64,000 nt of DNA from Lachnospiraceae bacterium (GCA_017626095.1 JAGAJL010000009.1:46249-110248), one strand, 5' to 3'; shown: positions 33,414-45,020, numbered from the stretch's first letter. Notes: a model not told the origin generated them from the sequence alone. A program made the numbers and translations.

Positions 33414-35425
33414 CTTTAACAGCACAAAATTATGCAACAGACCTGATAAATAGCAAAATCGGCAGCGATATTTTAAAAGAAGTTTCCGACATCATGGAGG
33501 CTGTACCGCAGATCCGGACAGATTTTGAAGATCCGACCGTTTCTTTGGAAAAAAAGCACATTATCATTGACCGTGTGTTTCCAAAAGAAATTCGGAACTT
33601 TTTAAAGTTACTCTGTGATAACGGGGATTTTGCTTTATGGGAGGATATCTGTAAATGCAAAAAGCAGGCCGGTGAGAATAAAAAGGAACGGCAGGAAACA
33701 GCTACGTTAGTCTATGTTACTAAGCCTACCGATGAACAGTTAGCCGGTATTCGTCGTTTTTTGGAAAAAGAGTTTGATAACCCGGATATGGATCTTTTGC
33801 TGGAAGAGGATCAGTCCTTAAAAAGCGGTTTTATTCTGCGAATCGGAAGTAAAGAATATGACTGGAGCGAAAAAGGACGATTAGAGCAGCTGAAGGCAAA
33901 AGTCTCTACTCTGGCAGAGAATACATCTGTCAGCACAGAAGGCATTATTTCGATATTGAAAGCCGGTATCGAAGATTTTGAACTGGAAGCCAAAGATAAA
34001 GAAATCGGTGTTGTAAACTGGGTTGGCGACGGAATTGCCAATGTAGATGGAATTGATCATGCTTTTTACGGTGAAATTGTTTTGTTTGATTGTGGCGTAA
34101 AAGGTATGGTTCAGGATGTTCGCCGGGATGAAATTGGTGTCATTTTGTTTGGCAGGGATACGGAAATCAAGGAAGGCAGCCGCGTGGTTCGCACCGGAAA
34201 AATGGCGGGAATTTCCGTGGGCGATGCTTTAATGGGAAGAGTCATTGATGCACTTGGAAATCCTATAGACGGAAAAGGTGATATCAAAACCGAAAGCTTT
34301 CGTCCGATGGAAACGCCGGCACCGGGAATTGTGGATCGAAAATCTGTATCGGAACCGTTAGAGACCGGTATCCTTGCAATTGATTCGATGTTTCCGATTG
34401 GAAGAGGACAAAGAGAACTGATTATCGGTGATAGGCAGACGGGAAAGACCAGTATTGCGACGGATACTATTATCAATCAAAAAGGAAAAGACGTCATTTG
34501 TGTTTACGTGGCCATCGGACAAAAAGCCTCGACGGTTGCAAAATTAGTCAATAATTTAAAGGTGAATCAGGCTATGGATTACACCATCGTAGTTTCATCC
34601 ACGGCTTCCGATCCGGCACCGCTTCAGTACATTGCACCTTATGCCGGTACGGCGATTGCAGAGTATTTTATGCATCGGGGAAAGGATGTCCTCATCGTTT
34701 ATGATGATTTGTCCAAGCATGCAGTGGCCTATCGTGCCATTTCACTGTTGTTAGAGCGTTCGCCGGGACGTGAAGCTTATCCGGGAGATGTCTTTTATTT
34801 GCATTCCCGACTACTGGAACGTTCGGCACGTCTGACACCGGAAGCAGGAGGCGGCTCCATTACGGCACTTCCAATCATTGAGACGCAGGCAGGCGATGTT
34901 TCGGCATATATTCCGACGAATGTGATTTCCATTACGGACGGTCAGATTTATTTAGAAAGTCAGTTATTCTTTGCCGGTCAACGACCTGCGGTAAATGTTG
35001 GTTTATCTGTTTCACGTGTGGGTGGTGCGGCACAGACAAAGGCGATGAAAAAAGCCGCCGGAAGTATCCGTATCGATTTGGCACAGTACCGTGAGATGCA
35101 GGTATTTACGCAGTTTTCATCAGATCTGGATGAGAGTACCAAAAAGCAGTTAGCACATGGTCATGCATTGATGGAACTGTTAAAGCAGCCGCTCAATCGA
35201 CCGTTTAGCATGGCAGAACAGGTTATCACGTTAGTATGTGCTAACGGCAAGGTGTTCAGCGATCTGAAAGAAGAAAACATAAAAACATTCCAGATGAATT
35301 TACTTGCGTATTTTGAAGAGAGCTATAAAGAGATTATCAGTAAACTTAATACGACAAAAATGCTGGAAGACGATACCAAAGAGGCTATCTTAGAAGCTGC
35401 ATTGGAATTTAAGAATCGAGAGTGA
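33410..35425 (+). CDS. atpHA: ATP synthase delta-alpha fusion protein
   Basis: A single 671-residue frame joins two subunits. Residues 1 to about 165 are delta (OSCP): [18 protein letters not shown] at the start and [26 protein letters not shown] at the end. From about Ser175 it is alpha: [17 protein letters not shown], then Walker [10 protein letters not shown] with Lys346, and [18 protein letters not shown]. No stop, frameshift or ribosome site is seen at the junction, and no other delta gene exists in the operon. Each alpha in the hexamer would carry a delta domain, though a normal enzyme has three alpha and one delta. GTG start overlaps atpF. Confidence 0.9.
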   Translation: MTLTAQNYATDLINSKIGSDILKEVSDIMEAVPQIRTDFEDPTVSLEKKHIIIDRVFPKEIRNFLKLLCDNGDFALWEDICKCKKQAGENKKERQETATLVYVTKPTDEQLAGIRRFLEKEFDNPDMDLLLEEDQSLKSGFILRIGSKEYDWSEKGRLEQLKAKVSTLAENTSVSTEGIISILKAGIEDFELEAKDKEIGVVNWVGDGIANVDGIDHAFYGEIVLFDCGVKGMVQDVRRDEIGVILFGRDTEIKEGSRVVRTGKMAGISVGDALMGRVIDALGNPIDGKGDIKTESFRPMETPAPGIVDRKSVSEPLETGILAIDSMFPIGRGQRELIIGDRQTGKTSIATDTIINQKGKDVICVYVAIGQKASTVAKLVNNLKVNQAMDYTIVVSSTASDPAPLQYIAPYAGTAIAEYFMHRGKDVLIVYDDLSKHAVAYRAISLLLERSPGREAYPGDVFYLHSRLLERSARLTPEAGGGSITALPIIETQAGDVSAYIPTNVISITDGQIYLESQLFFAGQRPAVNVGLSVSRVGGAAQTKAMKKAAGSIRIDLAQYREMQVFTQFSSDLDESTKKQLAHGHALMELLKQPLNRPFSMAEQVITLVCANGKVFSDLKEENIKTFQMNLLAYFEESYKEIISKLNTTKMLEDDTKEAILEAALEFKNRE

Positions 35426-35430
35426 TAGGT

Positions 35431-37784
<2,354 letters not shown>

Positions 37785-37797
37785 ATGTAAACGTCCA

Positions 37798-37968
37798 TTT
37801 TGCAATTGTGTTTCCACGAGAGTTTGCATATTCTACTACAGATGCGTTCTCACTTGGATGACAATGTAACAGTACTAAATTCGCAATAAATTGCTCATTA
37901 AGTGCTGACGTCCACATACAGTCTGTGAGTAGAATATGCAAACTTTCTTAGAAAGCACAATTGCAAAA
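37798..37968. repeat. Structured repeat element, copy 1 (inside ATP synthase operon)
   Basis: A 171-base imperfect palindrome. TTTTGCAATTGTG (37798-37810) pairs with 37956-37968; a perfect 16-base stem joins 37821-37836 and 37929-37944; ACAGA pairs with TCTGT; an inner stem carries CAGTACT opposite AGTGCTG; the tip has GCAA-TAAA-TTGC. The core from GCGTTCTCACTTGGATGACA to TCTGTGAGTAGAATA is nearly identical to copy 2 at 40580-40743, while the outer arms differ but still pair. It separates atpD from atpC. Confidence 0.8.
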
Positions 37969-37994
37969 CGAGAAATTAGAAATCAGGGAATCAT

Positions 37995-38417
37995 ATGAAT
38001 TGTTTTCAGTTAAAAATTATAGCGTGTGATAAAGTGTTTTTCGATGGGGAATGCGAAAGCTTTGTGTTCCCCGGTTATGATGGAGAAATGGCAATTTTAG
38101 CAAATCATGAGCCCATGACCACAACCATTGAAGTCGGAGAAATCCGTTTTCGCAAACCGGGAGAAACACAGTGGCAGAGGGCGATTGTGTCCGATGGTCT
38201 GATCAAGGTCGAGCACAATTTGGTCAATGTTTTAGTTTATTCGGCGGAAAAACCGGAGGAAATAGATAAATTCCGTGCTCAGGCGGCTTTAGAGCGGGCA
38301 AAAGAGCAACTGCAGCAAAAACAGAGCCTGATGGAATATCATGTTTCGCAGGCGTCCATGGCAAGGGCAATGGCGCGTCTTCGTGGAGTGGAGCAATTGA
38401 AAAATTTAAATCTGTAA
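37995..38417 (+). CDS. atpC: ATP synthase F1 subunit epsilon
   Basis: A 140-residue regulatory subunit: N-terminal beta sandwich (FPGYDGEMAILANHEPMTTTIEVGEIRF) and C-terminal two-helix domain (AALERAKEQL to MARAMARLRGVEQL). It can inhibit ATP hydrolysis. ATG at 37995 follows AATCAGGGAATC, a weak site, and comes 26 bases after the structured repeat. The operon terminator is at 38480-38507. Confidence 0.9.
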   Translation: MNCFQLKIIACDKVFFDGECESFVFPGYDGEMAILANHEPMTTTIEVGEIRFRKPGETQWQRAIVSDGLIKVEHNLVNVLVYSAEKPEEIDKFRAQAALERAKEQLQQKQSLMEYHVSQASMARAMARLRGVEQLKNLNL

Positions 38418-38479
38418 TATGCATAGAACGTGAATCTCACGAATAAATTTTTACGGATGATTGAATAAAACTGATGTTG

Positions 38480-38507
38480 ACCGTTTCTTAAGAAACGGTT
38501 CTTTTTA
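38480..38507 (+). terminator. Terminator of the ATP synthase operon
   Basis: ACCGTTTCTTAAGAAACGGT is a perfect palindrome at 38480-38499, followed by TCTTTTT. Confidence 0.85.
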
Positions 38508-38552
38508 TGAACTTTTTTTCGTGCAAAAAGCAGATTTTAAAAGAAAAAACTA

Positions 38553-38561
38553 TGGTATAAT
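38553..38561 (+). promoter_or_regulatory. Extended -10 promoter for first MATE gene
   Basis: TGGTATAAT is an extended -10 form. No good -35 lies 17 bases upstream. It is 52 bases before the start at 38613. Confidence 0.5.
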
Positions 38562-38612
38562 AATATTTTAGGTTATAATTATAGCGTGTTACAAAAGATC
38601 GGAGGAGTAAAA

Positions 38613-39983
38613 ATGGAAGAAAACAAAATGGGAGTTATGCCGGTTAACCGTTTATTAATGAGTATGTCACTTCCCATGATGGTATCTATGTTAGTGCAGG
38701 CGCTTTACAATATTGTTGACAGTATTTTTGTATCCAGAATCAATGAGAATGCTTTGACTGCGGTTTCGCTGGCATTTCCTATACAGGCATTGCTGATTGC
38801 ATTTGGAACGGGAACCGGTGTCGGAGTAAATGCTGTTTTATCCAAGGCTCTGGGAGAAAAAAATAATGAAAAAGCGAGTAAAGCGGCAGTAAACGGGTTA
38901 TTTTTAGCTCTTATGACCTATTTGATCGCTTTGGTAATCGGTATTTTCTTTGTCAGACCATTTTATCATAGCCAAACAGATGATGCGGAAATTGTCACCT
39001 ATGGAATTCAGTATTTGTCTATTGTCTGTATTTTCTCAATCGGTATGCTGATGCAGATGATGTTGGAAAAACTATTGCAGTCAACCGGAAAAACAATTTA
39101 TTCCATGATTACCCAGTCTGTTGGTGCGATTATTAACATTGTTATGGACCCGATTTTGATTTTTGGTCTGTTTGGAATGCCGAAGCTAGGCGTGGCAGGA
39201 GCTGCAGTAGCAACGATTTTCGGACAGTGTGTTGGCAGCGGATTGGCTTTGTTTTTTAATCTGAAATATAATAAAGAAATTTCGTTGAGCCTGAAAGGTT
39301 TTAAACCGGATATTCCGGTAATCGGGAAAATCTATTCGGTCGGAATTCCGTCGATTATTATGCAGGCAATCGGTTCTGTGATGACATATGGCATGAACCG
39401 GATTTTGATATCCTTTTCCTCAACGGCAGCGGCTGTATTCGGCGTTTATTTCAAAATTCAGAGCTTTATCTTTATGCCGGTGTTTGGATTAAATAACGGT
39501 ATGGTGCCTATTATTGCTTATAATTATGGTGCCGGAAAACGGGAACGTGTGGTTAAGACCTTAAAGCTTGCTGTCACTTATGCCATGGGAATCATGCTGT
39601 TTGGATTATTGTTATTCCACTCCGTTCCGGATTTATTTTTAAAAATGTTTGCTGCATCGGATCATATGATGGAGATTGGTGTTCCGGCTTTGCGTATCAT
39701 CAGCCTTCATTTCCCGCTTGCGGCTATTGGCATTGTTTTCAGTAGTTTTTATCAGGCGCTCGGTAACGGAATCTACAGTATGTGGGTATCCTTAATCAGA
39801 CAATTGATTGTTCTGTTGCCGGTAGCATGGCTGTTAGCAAAACTCGGCAATGTCATTTATGTCTGGTGGGCATTCCCGATCGCGGAAGTTTTTGCTCTTT
39901 GTGTGAGTATATGTATGATGATGATCATATTCAAAAGAGTTGTAAATCACATAGGAGAAAACCACTCTGAATCGATTTCATAG
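38613..39983 (+). CDS. MATE-family efflux transporter
   Basis: A 456-residue membrane protein with twelve predicted helices. The start NRLLMSMSLPMMVSMLVQALYNIVDSIFVSRI is the first helix pair typical of the clostridial MATE branch (related to DinF/MepA); GTGTGVGVNAVLSKALGEKN and the FGVYFKIQSFIFMPVFGLNNGMVPIIAYNYGAG region are conserved. It exports cationic drugs or metabolites with Na+ or H+. ATG at 38613 has GGAGGAG upstream; the 5' in-frame extension lacks a site. A second MATE gene lies at 40789. Confidence 0.88.
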   Translation: MEENKMGVMPVNRLLMSMSLPMMVSMLVQALYNIVDSIFVSRINENALTAVSLAFPIQALLIAFGTGTGVGVNAVLSKALGEKNNEKASKAAVNGLFLALMTYLIALVIGIFFVRPFYHSQTDDAEIVTYGIQYLSIVCIFSIGMLMQMMLEKLLQSTGKTIYSMITQSVGAIINIVMDPILIFGLFGMPKLGVAGAAVATIFGQCVGSGLALFFNLKYNKEISLSLKGFKPDIPVIGKIYSVGIPSIIMQAIGSVMTYGMNRILISFSSTAAAVFGVYFKIQSFIFMPVFGLNNGMVPIIAYNYGAGKRERVVKTLKLAVTYAMGIMLFGLLLFHSVPDLFLKMFAASDHMMEIGVPALRIISLHFPLAAIGIVFSSFYQALGNGIYSMWVSLIRQLIVLLPVAWLLAKLGNVIYVWWAFPIAEVFALCVSICMMMIIFKRVVNHIGENHSESIS

Positions 39984-40089
39984 TATCACTTTTGGAATAT
40001 AGGTATACTATGATATGGAATGATACCTATGAGGGTCGTTTATGGATGAAAAAGCTACGGTATATTTGTAAGTAGGATAAGGAGAAAAA

Positions 40090-40578
40090 GTGGAACAAAG
40101 ATATGAGCTGGCGACGGCAGCGGATAAAAAAGAAATATTAAATCTATACAGCTCACAGCTTGGACGTGAATTTTGTCCTTGGACGGAACAATATCCGACA
40201 GAGAGGGAGATTGATTTTGATCTTGCCCATGATGCTCTGCTGATTAAAAGAGATGCAAACGGTGCAATCGTTGCTGCCATTTCGCTGGACATGGACGAAG
40301 AAGTGGAGAGACTGGAATGCTGGTCCAAAGAGCTTGCTCCAGGAAAAGAAGTGGCAAGATTGGCCGTAAAAGTGGAAAATCAGAATCAGGGTCTGGCGCA
40401 GGAAATGCTAAAATGTGCCATGCATGAGATTAAAAAGAGAGGTTATAAAAGTATTCATTTTCTTGTAAATAAATATAACGAAAAGGCTTTGAGCTCGTAC
40501 CGTCATTTACACTTTTCAAAGGTTGGAGAAGTATTTCTGTACGAACAACCTTTTTATTGCTATGAGAAAGAGATATGA
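40090..40578 (+). CDS. GNAT-family N-acetyltransferase
   Basis: A 162-residue GNAT protein: acetyl-CoA loop region EVARLAVKVENQNQGLAQEMLKCAMHEI (variant of the Q/RxxGxG/A motif) and the C-terminal NEKALSSYRHLHFSKVGEVFLYE. Its acceptor is unknown. GTG at 40090 is chosen for the AAGGAG site seven bases upstream. Its stop codon lies one base before the second copy of the structured repeat. Confidence 0.8.
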   Translation: MEQRYELATAADKKEILNLYSSQLGREFCPWTEQYPTEREIDFDLAHDALLIKRDANGAIVAAISLDMDEEVERLECWSKELAPGKEVARLAVKVENQNQGLAQEMLKCAMHEIKKRGYKSIHFLVNKYNEKALSSYRHLHFSKVGEVFLYEQPFYCYEKEI

Positions 40579-40579
40579 A

Positions 40580-40743
40580 TTGCAATTATGTAGCTGAGTA
40601 AATTTGCTATTCTATCACAGACGCGTTCTCACTTGGATGACAACGTAACAGTACTAAATTCGCAATAAATTGTTCATTAAGTGCTGACGTTGTCATACAG
40701 TCTGTGAGTAGAATAGCAAAATTACTCAGCTACACAATTGCAA
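40580..40743. repeat. Structured repeat element, copy 2 (between GNAT and MATE genes)
   Basis: A 164-base palindrome. TTGCAATT pairs with AATTGCAA at the ends; TGTAGCTGAGTAA (40589-40601) with 40722-40734; TTGCTATTCTA (40604-40614) with 40709-40719; CACAGAC with GTCTGTG; TGACAACGT (40638-40646) with ACGTTGTCA (40687-40695); and CAGTACT with AGTGCTG through one U-G. At the tip GCAA-TAAA-TTGT keeps pairing by a G-U where copy 1 has G-C. Confidence 0.8.
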
Positions 40744-40788
40744 AATAATAGTTAGAAATTAAGAATATAAAGGAAGCGTTTGATTTAG

Positions 40789-42165
40789 ATGGAAACGGAG
40801 CAGGAAAAACAGAATAAACAGAATAAACAGTTTCTTCAAATGACAACGGAACCGGTAGAACATTTACTGTTGAGACTATCGATTCCCACGATTATCAGTA
40901 TGATGATTACCAATATTTATAATCTGGCAGATACTGCTTTTGTGGGAACACTCGGAACCAGTCAGAGTGGTGCAACCGGAGTTGTGTTTGGATTTATGGC
41001 TATTTTGCAGGCAGTTGCTTTTATGTGTGGACAGGGTGCAGGAAGTATCATGTCCAGAATGCTGGGACAAAAAGATATCCGCGAGGCGACGAAATACACT
41101 TCAACAGGTTTCTTTCTATCTTTTTCAATGGGACTGTTGATGATGGTCGCCACTTTTTTGTTTATGGATCCGATTCTCAGTATTTTGGGAAGCACAAGCA
41201 CCATTGCACCCTACGCCAAAACCTATATTGCTTATATTGCGCTTGCAGCACCGTTTTTTACTTCATGCCTGACCATGAACAACTTACTTCGATATGAAGG
41301 AAAGGCAAAGCTTGGAACAGTCGGTATGATGACCGGTGCTTTACTAAATATCGGATTAGATGCCCTTCTCATTTTTGGATTTAAACTTGGAATTGCCGGA
41401 GCGGGAATGGCTACGGCGGTTTCACAGGTGTTCAGTTTTATAATACTGCTTGGAATGTTTTTGACGGGAAGGACGCAGACAAGAATTTCCATCCGCTTTG
41501 TGGCAAGAGAAATCGGTCCGATTGCGAATGTGATGGCAACAGGATTTCCAAGCCTTTTAAGGCAGGGACTTAACAGTGTTGCAACCATGTTATTAAACAA
41601 TGCGGCCGGCGTATATCATGATGAAGCTGTGGCGGCCATGAGTATTGTCTCACGAATCAGCTTTTTCCCGATGGCGATTGCCATTGGAATTGGACAGGGC
41701 TTTCAGCCAATCAGCAGCTTTAATTTTGGTGCCGGCAAAAAAGATCGTGTCAAAAAGGCATTCTTTCGTGCTTTGTTGGGAGAAGAACTGGTATTGTTCA
41801 TCTTAGCAATCCCAATGTATGTGTTTGCCCCATTTCTGATTCAGCTTTTACGGGATGATGAAGAGGTTATTACACTCGGAGTCAGAGCCTTGCATCTGAT
41901 GTGTCTCGGACAGCTGTTTATTCCGCTTACGATGATGGTGGAGATGGGATTCCAAAGTACAGGTGCAAAACTGCTTGCCAGCTTCGGCTCCAGTTTGCGG
42001 AGCGGACTTGTTTTTATTCCGACCCTGTTAGTGCTTGCTAATTTGCGTGGGATGGCAGGTATTCAGGAGGCTCAGCCAATTTCAATCATTATTTCATTTA
42101 CGATTTGCCTGTTTTTGTGTAAAATATATTTGAAACGTCTGGATGAACCTCAAATACGGACATGA
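40789..42165 (+). CDS. MATE-family efflux transporter, second
   Basis: A 458-residue twelve-helix MATE protein with a Gln/Lys/Asn-rich start, then LLLRLSIPTIISMMITNIYNLADTAFVGTLG, GQGAGSIMSRMLGQKD and GIGQGFQPISSFNFGAGK. It is clearly a different subgroup from the one at 38613 (short identity only). ATG at 40789 has AAGGAAG upstream. Substrate unknown. Confidence 0.88.
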   Translation: METEQEKQNKQNKQFLQMTTEPVEHLLLRLSIPTIISMMITNIYNLADTAFVGTLGTSQSGATGVVFGFMAILQAVAFMCGQGAGSIMSRMLGQKDIREATKYTSTGFFLSFSMGLLMMVATFLFMDPILSILGSTSTIAPYAKTYIAYIALAAPFFTSCLTMNNLLRYEGKAKLGTVGMMTGALLNIGLDALLIFGFKLGIAGAGMATAVSQVFSFIILLGMFLTGRTQTRISIRFVAREIGPIANVMATGFPSLLRQGLNSVATMLLNNAAGVYHDEAVAAMSIVSRISFFPMAIAIGIGQGFQPISSFNFGAGKKDRVKKAFFRALLGEELVLFILAIPMYVFAPFLIQLLRDDEEVITLGVRALHLMCLGQLFIPLTMMVEMGFQSTGAKLLASFGSSLRSGLVFIPTLLVLANLRGMAGIQEAQPISIIISFTICLFLCKIYLKRLDEPQIRT

Positions 42166-42203
42166 AAATATGTGTATCCGGAAAGAGAAGCAGACGAATA
42201 TAG

Positions 42204-42275
42204 AAATAAAAGATGTATATTGATTGAGATAAAAGATATATACAGATTCAGATAAAAGAGACGTATACAGATAAT
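42204..42275 (+). repeat. Three degenerate 23-24 bp tandem units
   Basis: Units of the form (G)ATAAAAGA-TGTATA-GATT repeat three times after the second MATE gene. They are AT-rich and non-coding. Confidence 0.5.
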
Positions 42276-42330
42276 TAAAAAGAGTTACTGATAATGAATA
42301 TAGACTGCGTAAGAATAGGAGGATGATACC

Positions 42331-42558
42331 ATGGATGAACATGGAAAGAAAATGATTGCGCCGATTGTGATTACGATTCTGATGATTGCATATTATGTTT
42401 TCTATTTTGGCGTGCTGATTGCTGTTATAGATCAGATTGCTGTCAGGTTATTGTTTGGAATTATTCCGGTTTTACTGACCGGTGTAATGATATATGTATG
42501 TGTACAAAGAATTCATGAAATAAGAAAGGGAGAAGAAGATGATCTTAGTCAATACTGA
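42331..42558 (+). CDS. Small two-helix membrane protein
   Basis: A 75-residue protein with two predicted membrane helices (about 9-30 and 36-57) and a charged tail ending GEEDDLSQY. It is unrecognised. AGGAGG sits before the ATG, so translation is likely. It overlaps the next gene, a YbjQ-family protein, by 20 bases, suggesting that the two work together. Confidence 0.7.
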   Translation: MDEHGKKMIAPIVITILMIAYYVFYFGVLIAVIDQIAVRLLFGIIPVLLTGVMIYVCVQRIHEIRKGEEDDLSQY

Positions 42559-42856
42559 TTACATCAGCAAAAAGGAATTGGAAATGTTAGGACTGGTAAA
42601 GGGCAGTACCATTCAGTCCAAAAATGTTGGTAAGGATATTACCACAAGTTTTAAAACCTTAGTGGGCGGAGAATTAACGGCTTACAATGAAATGATGAAC
42701 GAGGCAAGAGCGCTTGCCACAAAGAGAATGGTAGCGGAAGCAGAAGCACTCGGTGCAGATGCTGTTGTCAATGTCCGTTATGCATCTTCTGCAATCATGC
42801 AGGGGGCTGCGGAAGTCATTGCCTATGGTACAGCTGTAAAATTTGTTAATGAATGA
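42539..42856 (+). CDS. YbjQ / UPF0145 (DUF74) family protein
   Basis: A 105-residue member of the YbjQ family: VGKDITTSFKTLVGGELTAYNEMMNEARALATKRMVAEAEALGADAVVNVRYA is the conserved core. These proteins form beta-barrel pentamers; annotations as heavy-metal binding are not firmly shown. The start overlaps the preceding membrane-protein gene, with AAAGGGAG upstream. Confidence 0.88.
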   Translation: MILVNTDYISKKELEMLGLVKGSTIQSKNVGKDITTSFKTLVGGELTAYNEMMNEARALATKRMVAEAEALGADAVVNVRYASSAIMQGAAEVIAYGTAVKFVNE

Positions 42857-42927
42857 TCCTATGATACCAGGGTTGAAAGTGGCCCAATTGGGACGGATTT
42901 TAGTATTTTAAATATAATGGAAATAAG

Positions 42928-42977
42928 GCAATTGTAACATGCATAAGATTTTGTGGTTTTGTGCTTTGCAATTGCCT
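42928..42977 (+). repeat. Inverted repeat upstream of small membrane protein
   Basis: GGCAATTG (about 42928) and CAATTGCC (about 42970) flank about 34 bases. No T run follows. It could form a hairpin in the leader of the next gene. Confidence 0.35.
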
Positions 42978-43015
42978 GTATTCTTTACTGTTTTAAAGAG
43001 TGAAAAGAGGAAAAA

Positions 43016-43300
43016 ATGAAGAAAAATGCTATGGTAATCGTATATTATGTTGCCGCTTTCTTATTTATGATAGATGCCTGTATGGAGTTTTTTGGCGGTG
43101 GAAAAGTTGGAAATGGAGTCGTATGGCTGTTTTTGTGTGTGGTTACACTGGTGCTTGGATTTCAAACTTCCAAGAAAGATGCCGGTATTGATATGAAGGC
43201 GTTACAAAAGGATCCTTTTAAAGAAGGCAATCAGGTTGAATTAAAAGCAGACCTGTCTCAGGAATTTATTGAGGATTACGTAGAGGATGAGAAACACTAA
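43016..43300 (+). CDS. Small membrane protein, unknown
   Basis: A 94-residue protein with two predicted helices (about 6-24 and 33-50), a glycine turn (FFGGGKVGNG) between them and an acidic cytoplasmic tail. AGAGGAAAAA is its ribosome site. No family is recognised. It precedes the HD-GYP gene by 64 bases. Confidence 0.65.
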   Translation: MKKNAMVIVYYVAAFLFMIDACMEFFGGGKVGNGVVWLFLCVVTLVLGFQTSKKDAGIDMKALQKDPFKEGNQVELKADLSQEFIEDYVEDEKH

Positions 43301-43364
43301 ACCATTGCACTAGCGAATACTTATGATATAGCGTAAATGGTTTAAAGGATAGAAGAGGGAATTT

Positions 43365-44669
43365 ATGTTTGATATCAAACTTCAGATTGGATGTTTACTG
43401 GTGGTTTTATATTTTACCGCCGAATATTTGAAAGAAACGATTCGAAAAAAGATGCCTTGTAATGGCTATTTTGATGCTATTCTTATTATTGCGCCATGGG
43501 CAATTGTGTTTGATGGTATTACGGCGTGGACGGTCAATCATATGGACAAAGTTCCTGACTGGCTTAATATGGTCTGCCATGCTCTGTTTTTTATATTGAT
43601 GGATATGCTGACAATTGCTATTTTTTTATATATCATCCAGATGACAATCGGTATCAATTCAGCAACGATGCGGTTTATGTTAATGCTTCCGGGGATTGTT
43701 TCCATTGCATTGATTATTCTGTTTATGGATGAGTTGTACTATATAAAGGGAAGAACCACCAACTATTCCATGGGTAATTCTGTTTATGTCTGTTTTGCAT
43801 CCCTGTTTTTGCACTTTCTCATTATTTTTGGTGTGATACTGATTCATCGCAAAACGATTGAGAAAAAGAATTTGTTTGGAATTATCGTATTAATGGTGTT
43901 AGCACTTGGTGTTTTGATTGCCCAGATCATTTTTCCGGAAATCTTGATGACATCTGTTGTACCTGCGTTTATGGTAATCAATCTTTATGTGAATTTTGAA
44001 GATCCGGCTCTTCGGCGCCTTCAGAATTACAATGCCAATATGGTAACCGGATTTGCAACACTGGTTGAAAATCGGGATAATAATACCGGCGGACATATTA
44101 ACCGGACCAGGGAGTATGTCAGGATTATTTTGGATTCCCTTTGGCTGCATCCCAAATACCGTCCGGTTCTTTCCAGAGATTATATCATGCATGTTTTAGA
44201 TGCCGCACCGATGCATGATATCGGTAAAATTGCCACACCTGATCATATTTTGCAAAAACCGGGTAAGCTGACTGCTGAAGAATACGAAATTATGAAGGAT
44301 CATGCCAAAATCGGTGGCGAGATTATTGAAAAGACTTTCTCGGATCTGGATGATCCCGATTATGAGAAAATCGCATATGAGGTTGCACGTCATCATCATG
44401 AAAAATGGAATGGAACAGGTTATCCGGATGGATTAAGCGAAGAAGAAATTCCGCTGCACGCCCGCATTATGGCAATTGCGGATGTATTTGATGCCATATC
44501 GGCAAAAAGATGTTATCGTGATGCCATGCCTCTTGAGAAATGTTTTCGGATTATTGAAGAGGGAGCGGGAACGGATTTTGATCCGGATCTGGTTGATTTA
44601 TTCCTGGGCAAGAAAAAGGAAATTGTCACTTATTACAACCAGAGTAAGAAGACGGACAGCGATTTATAA
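43365..44669 (+). CDS. Membrane HD-GYP c-di-GMP phosphodiesterase
   Basis: A 434-residue protein with about six to seven N-terminal membrane helices (residues 1-215) and a C-terminal HD-GYP domain: GHINRTREYVRII, MHDIGKIATPDHILQKPGKLT, HHHEKWNGTGYPDGL and ARIMAIADVFDAI. The HD pair and the GTGYP variant of the GYP signature are intact, so c-di-GMP hydrolysis is expected. It is the only intact c-di-GMP enzyme in the window, which also holds a PilZ-bearing polysaccharide synthase. ATG at 43365 follows AGAGGGAA. Confidence 0.88.
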   Translation: MFDIKLQIGCLLVVLYFTAEYLKETIRKKMPCNGYFDAILIIAPWAIVFDGITAWTVNHMDKVPDWLNMVCHALFFILMDMLTIAIFLYIIQMTIGINSATMRFMLMLPGIVSIALIILFMDELYYIKGRTTNYSMGNSVYVCFASLFLHFLIIFGVILIHRKTIEKKNLFGIIVLMVLALGVLIAQIIFPEILMTSVVPAFMVINLYVNFEDPALRRLQNYNANMVTGFATLVENRDNNTGGHINRTREYVRIILDSLWLHPKYRPVLSRDYIMHVLDAAPMHDIGKIATPDHILQKPGKLTAEEYEIMKDHAKIGGEIIEKTFSDLDDPDYEKIAYEVARHHHEKWNGTGYPDGLSEEEIPLHARIMAIADVFDAISAKRCYRDAMPLEKCFRIIEEGAGTDFDPDLVDLFLGKKKEIVTYYNQSKKTDSDL

Positions 44670-44687
44670 AAAGAAGGAAGAAACAAC

Positions 44688-44855
44688 ATGAGATGTTTAA
44701 TTATCAATGAAGATATTACGGATGAGGTGTGTGCCGGCATTCAGGCAGAATGCTATAAAAAAAAGAATGGGAAAGAGCTGCCTAAAAAGTTTAAGCGAAT
44801 TATTGGTTGGAATGTGATTTGTAAAAACTGTGAATTTCATAAAGCTCAAAAATAA
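44688..44855 (+). CDS. Small Cys-containing protein, 55 aa
   Basis: A 55-codon ORF starting MRCLIINEDITDEVC, with AAGAAGGAAG before the ATG and 18 bases after the HD-GYP stop. It has five Cys, two in a C-terminal VICKNCEFHK (CxxC), and a basic middle. This could be a small zinc-binding protein. No family is recognised, but composition, ribosome site and position support a real gene. Confidence 0.55.
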   Translation: MRCLIINEDITDEVCAGIQAECYKKKNGKELPKKFKRIIGWNVICKNCEFHKAQK

Positions 44856-44865
44856 TAGTATTTTA

Positions 44866-44902
44866 GTGGGGACGGTTCTTTTGTCATGAAGAGTGTCCCC
44901 AT
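44866..44902 (+). terminator. Stem-loop after HD-GYP gene group
   Basis: GTGGGGAC (44866-44873) pairs with GTCCCCAT (44895-44902). The loop contains TCTT and AAGA, which can pair too. No clear T run follows, so termination is uncertain. Confidence 0.5.
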
Positions 44903-44991
44903 GTCACGTTTTCAAGGTGGTGTGAAGTTATACTATAAGGCTATATGATTTAGGTTTATATCTTATATATAATAAATAATAGCAGGATTGC

Positions 44992-45020
44992 GAGAGCACA
45001 AAGTACTAATGGTATCATGG
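44992..45020 (+). repeat. Short intergenic motif shared with 9374-9411
   Basis: GAGAGCACAAAGT and GGTATCATGG in the same order as at 9374-9411, here six bases apart, in front of an ABC transporter gene. Confidence 0.4.
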
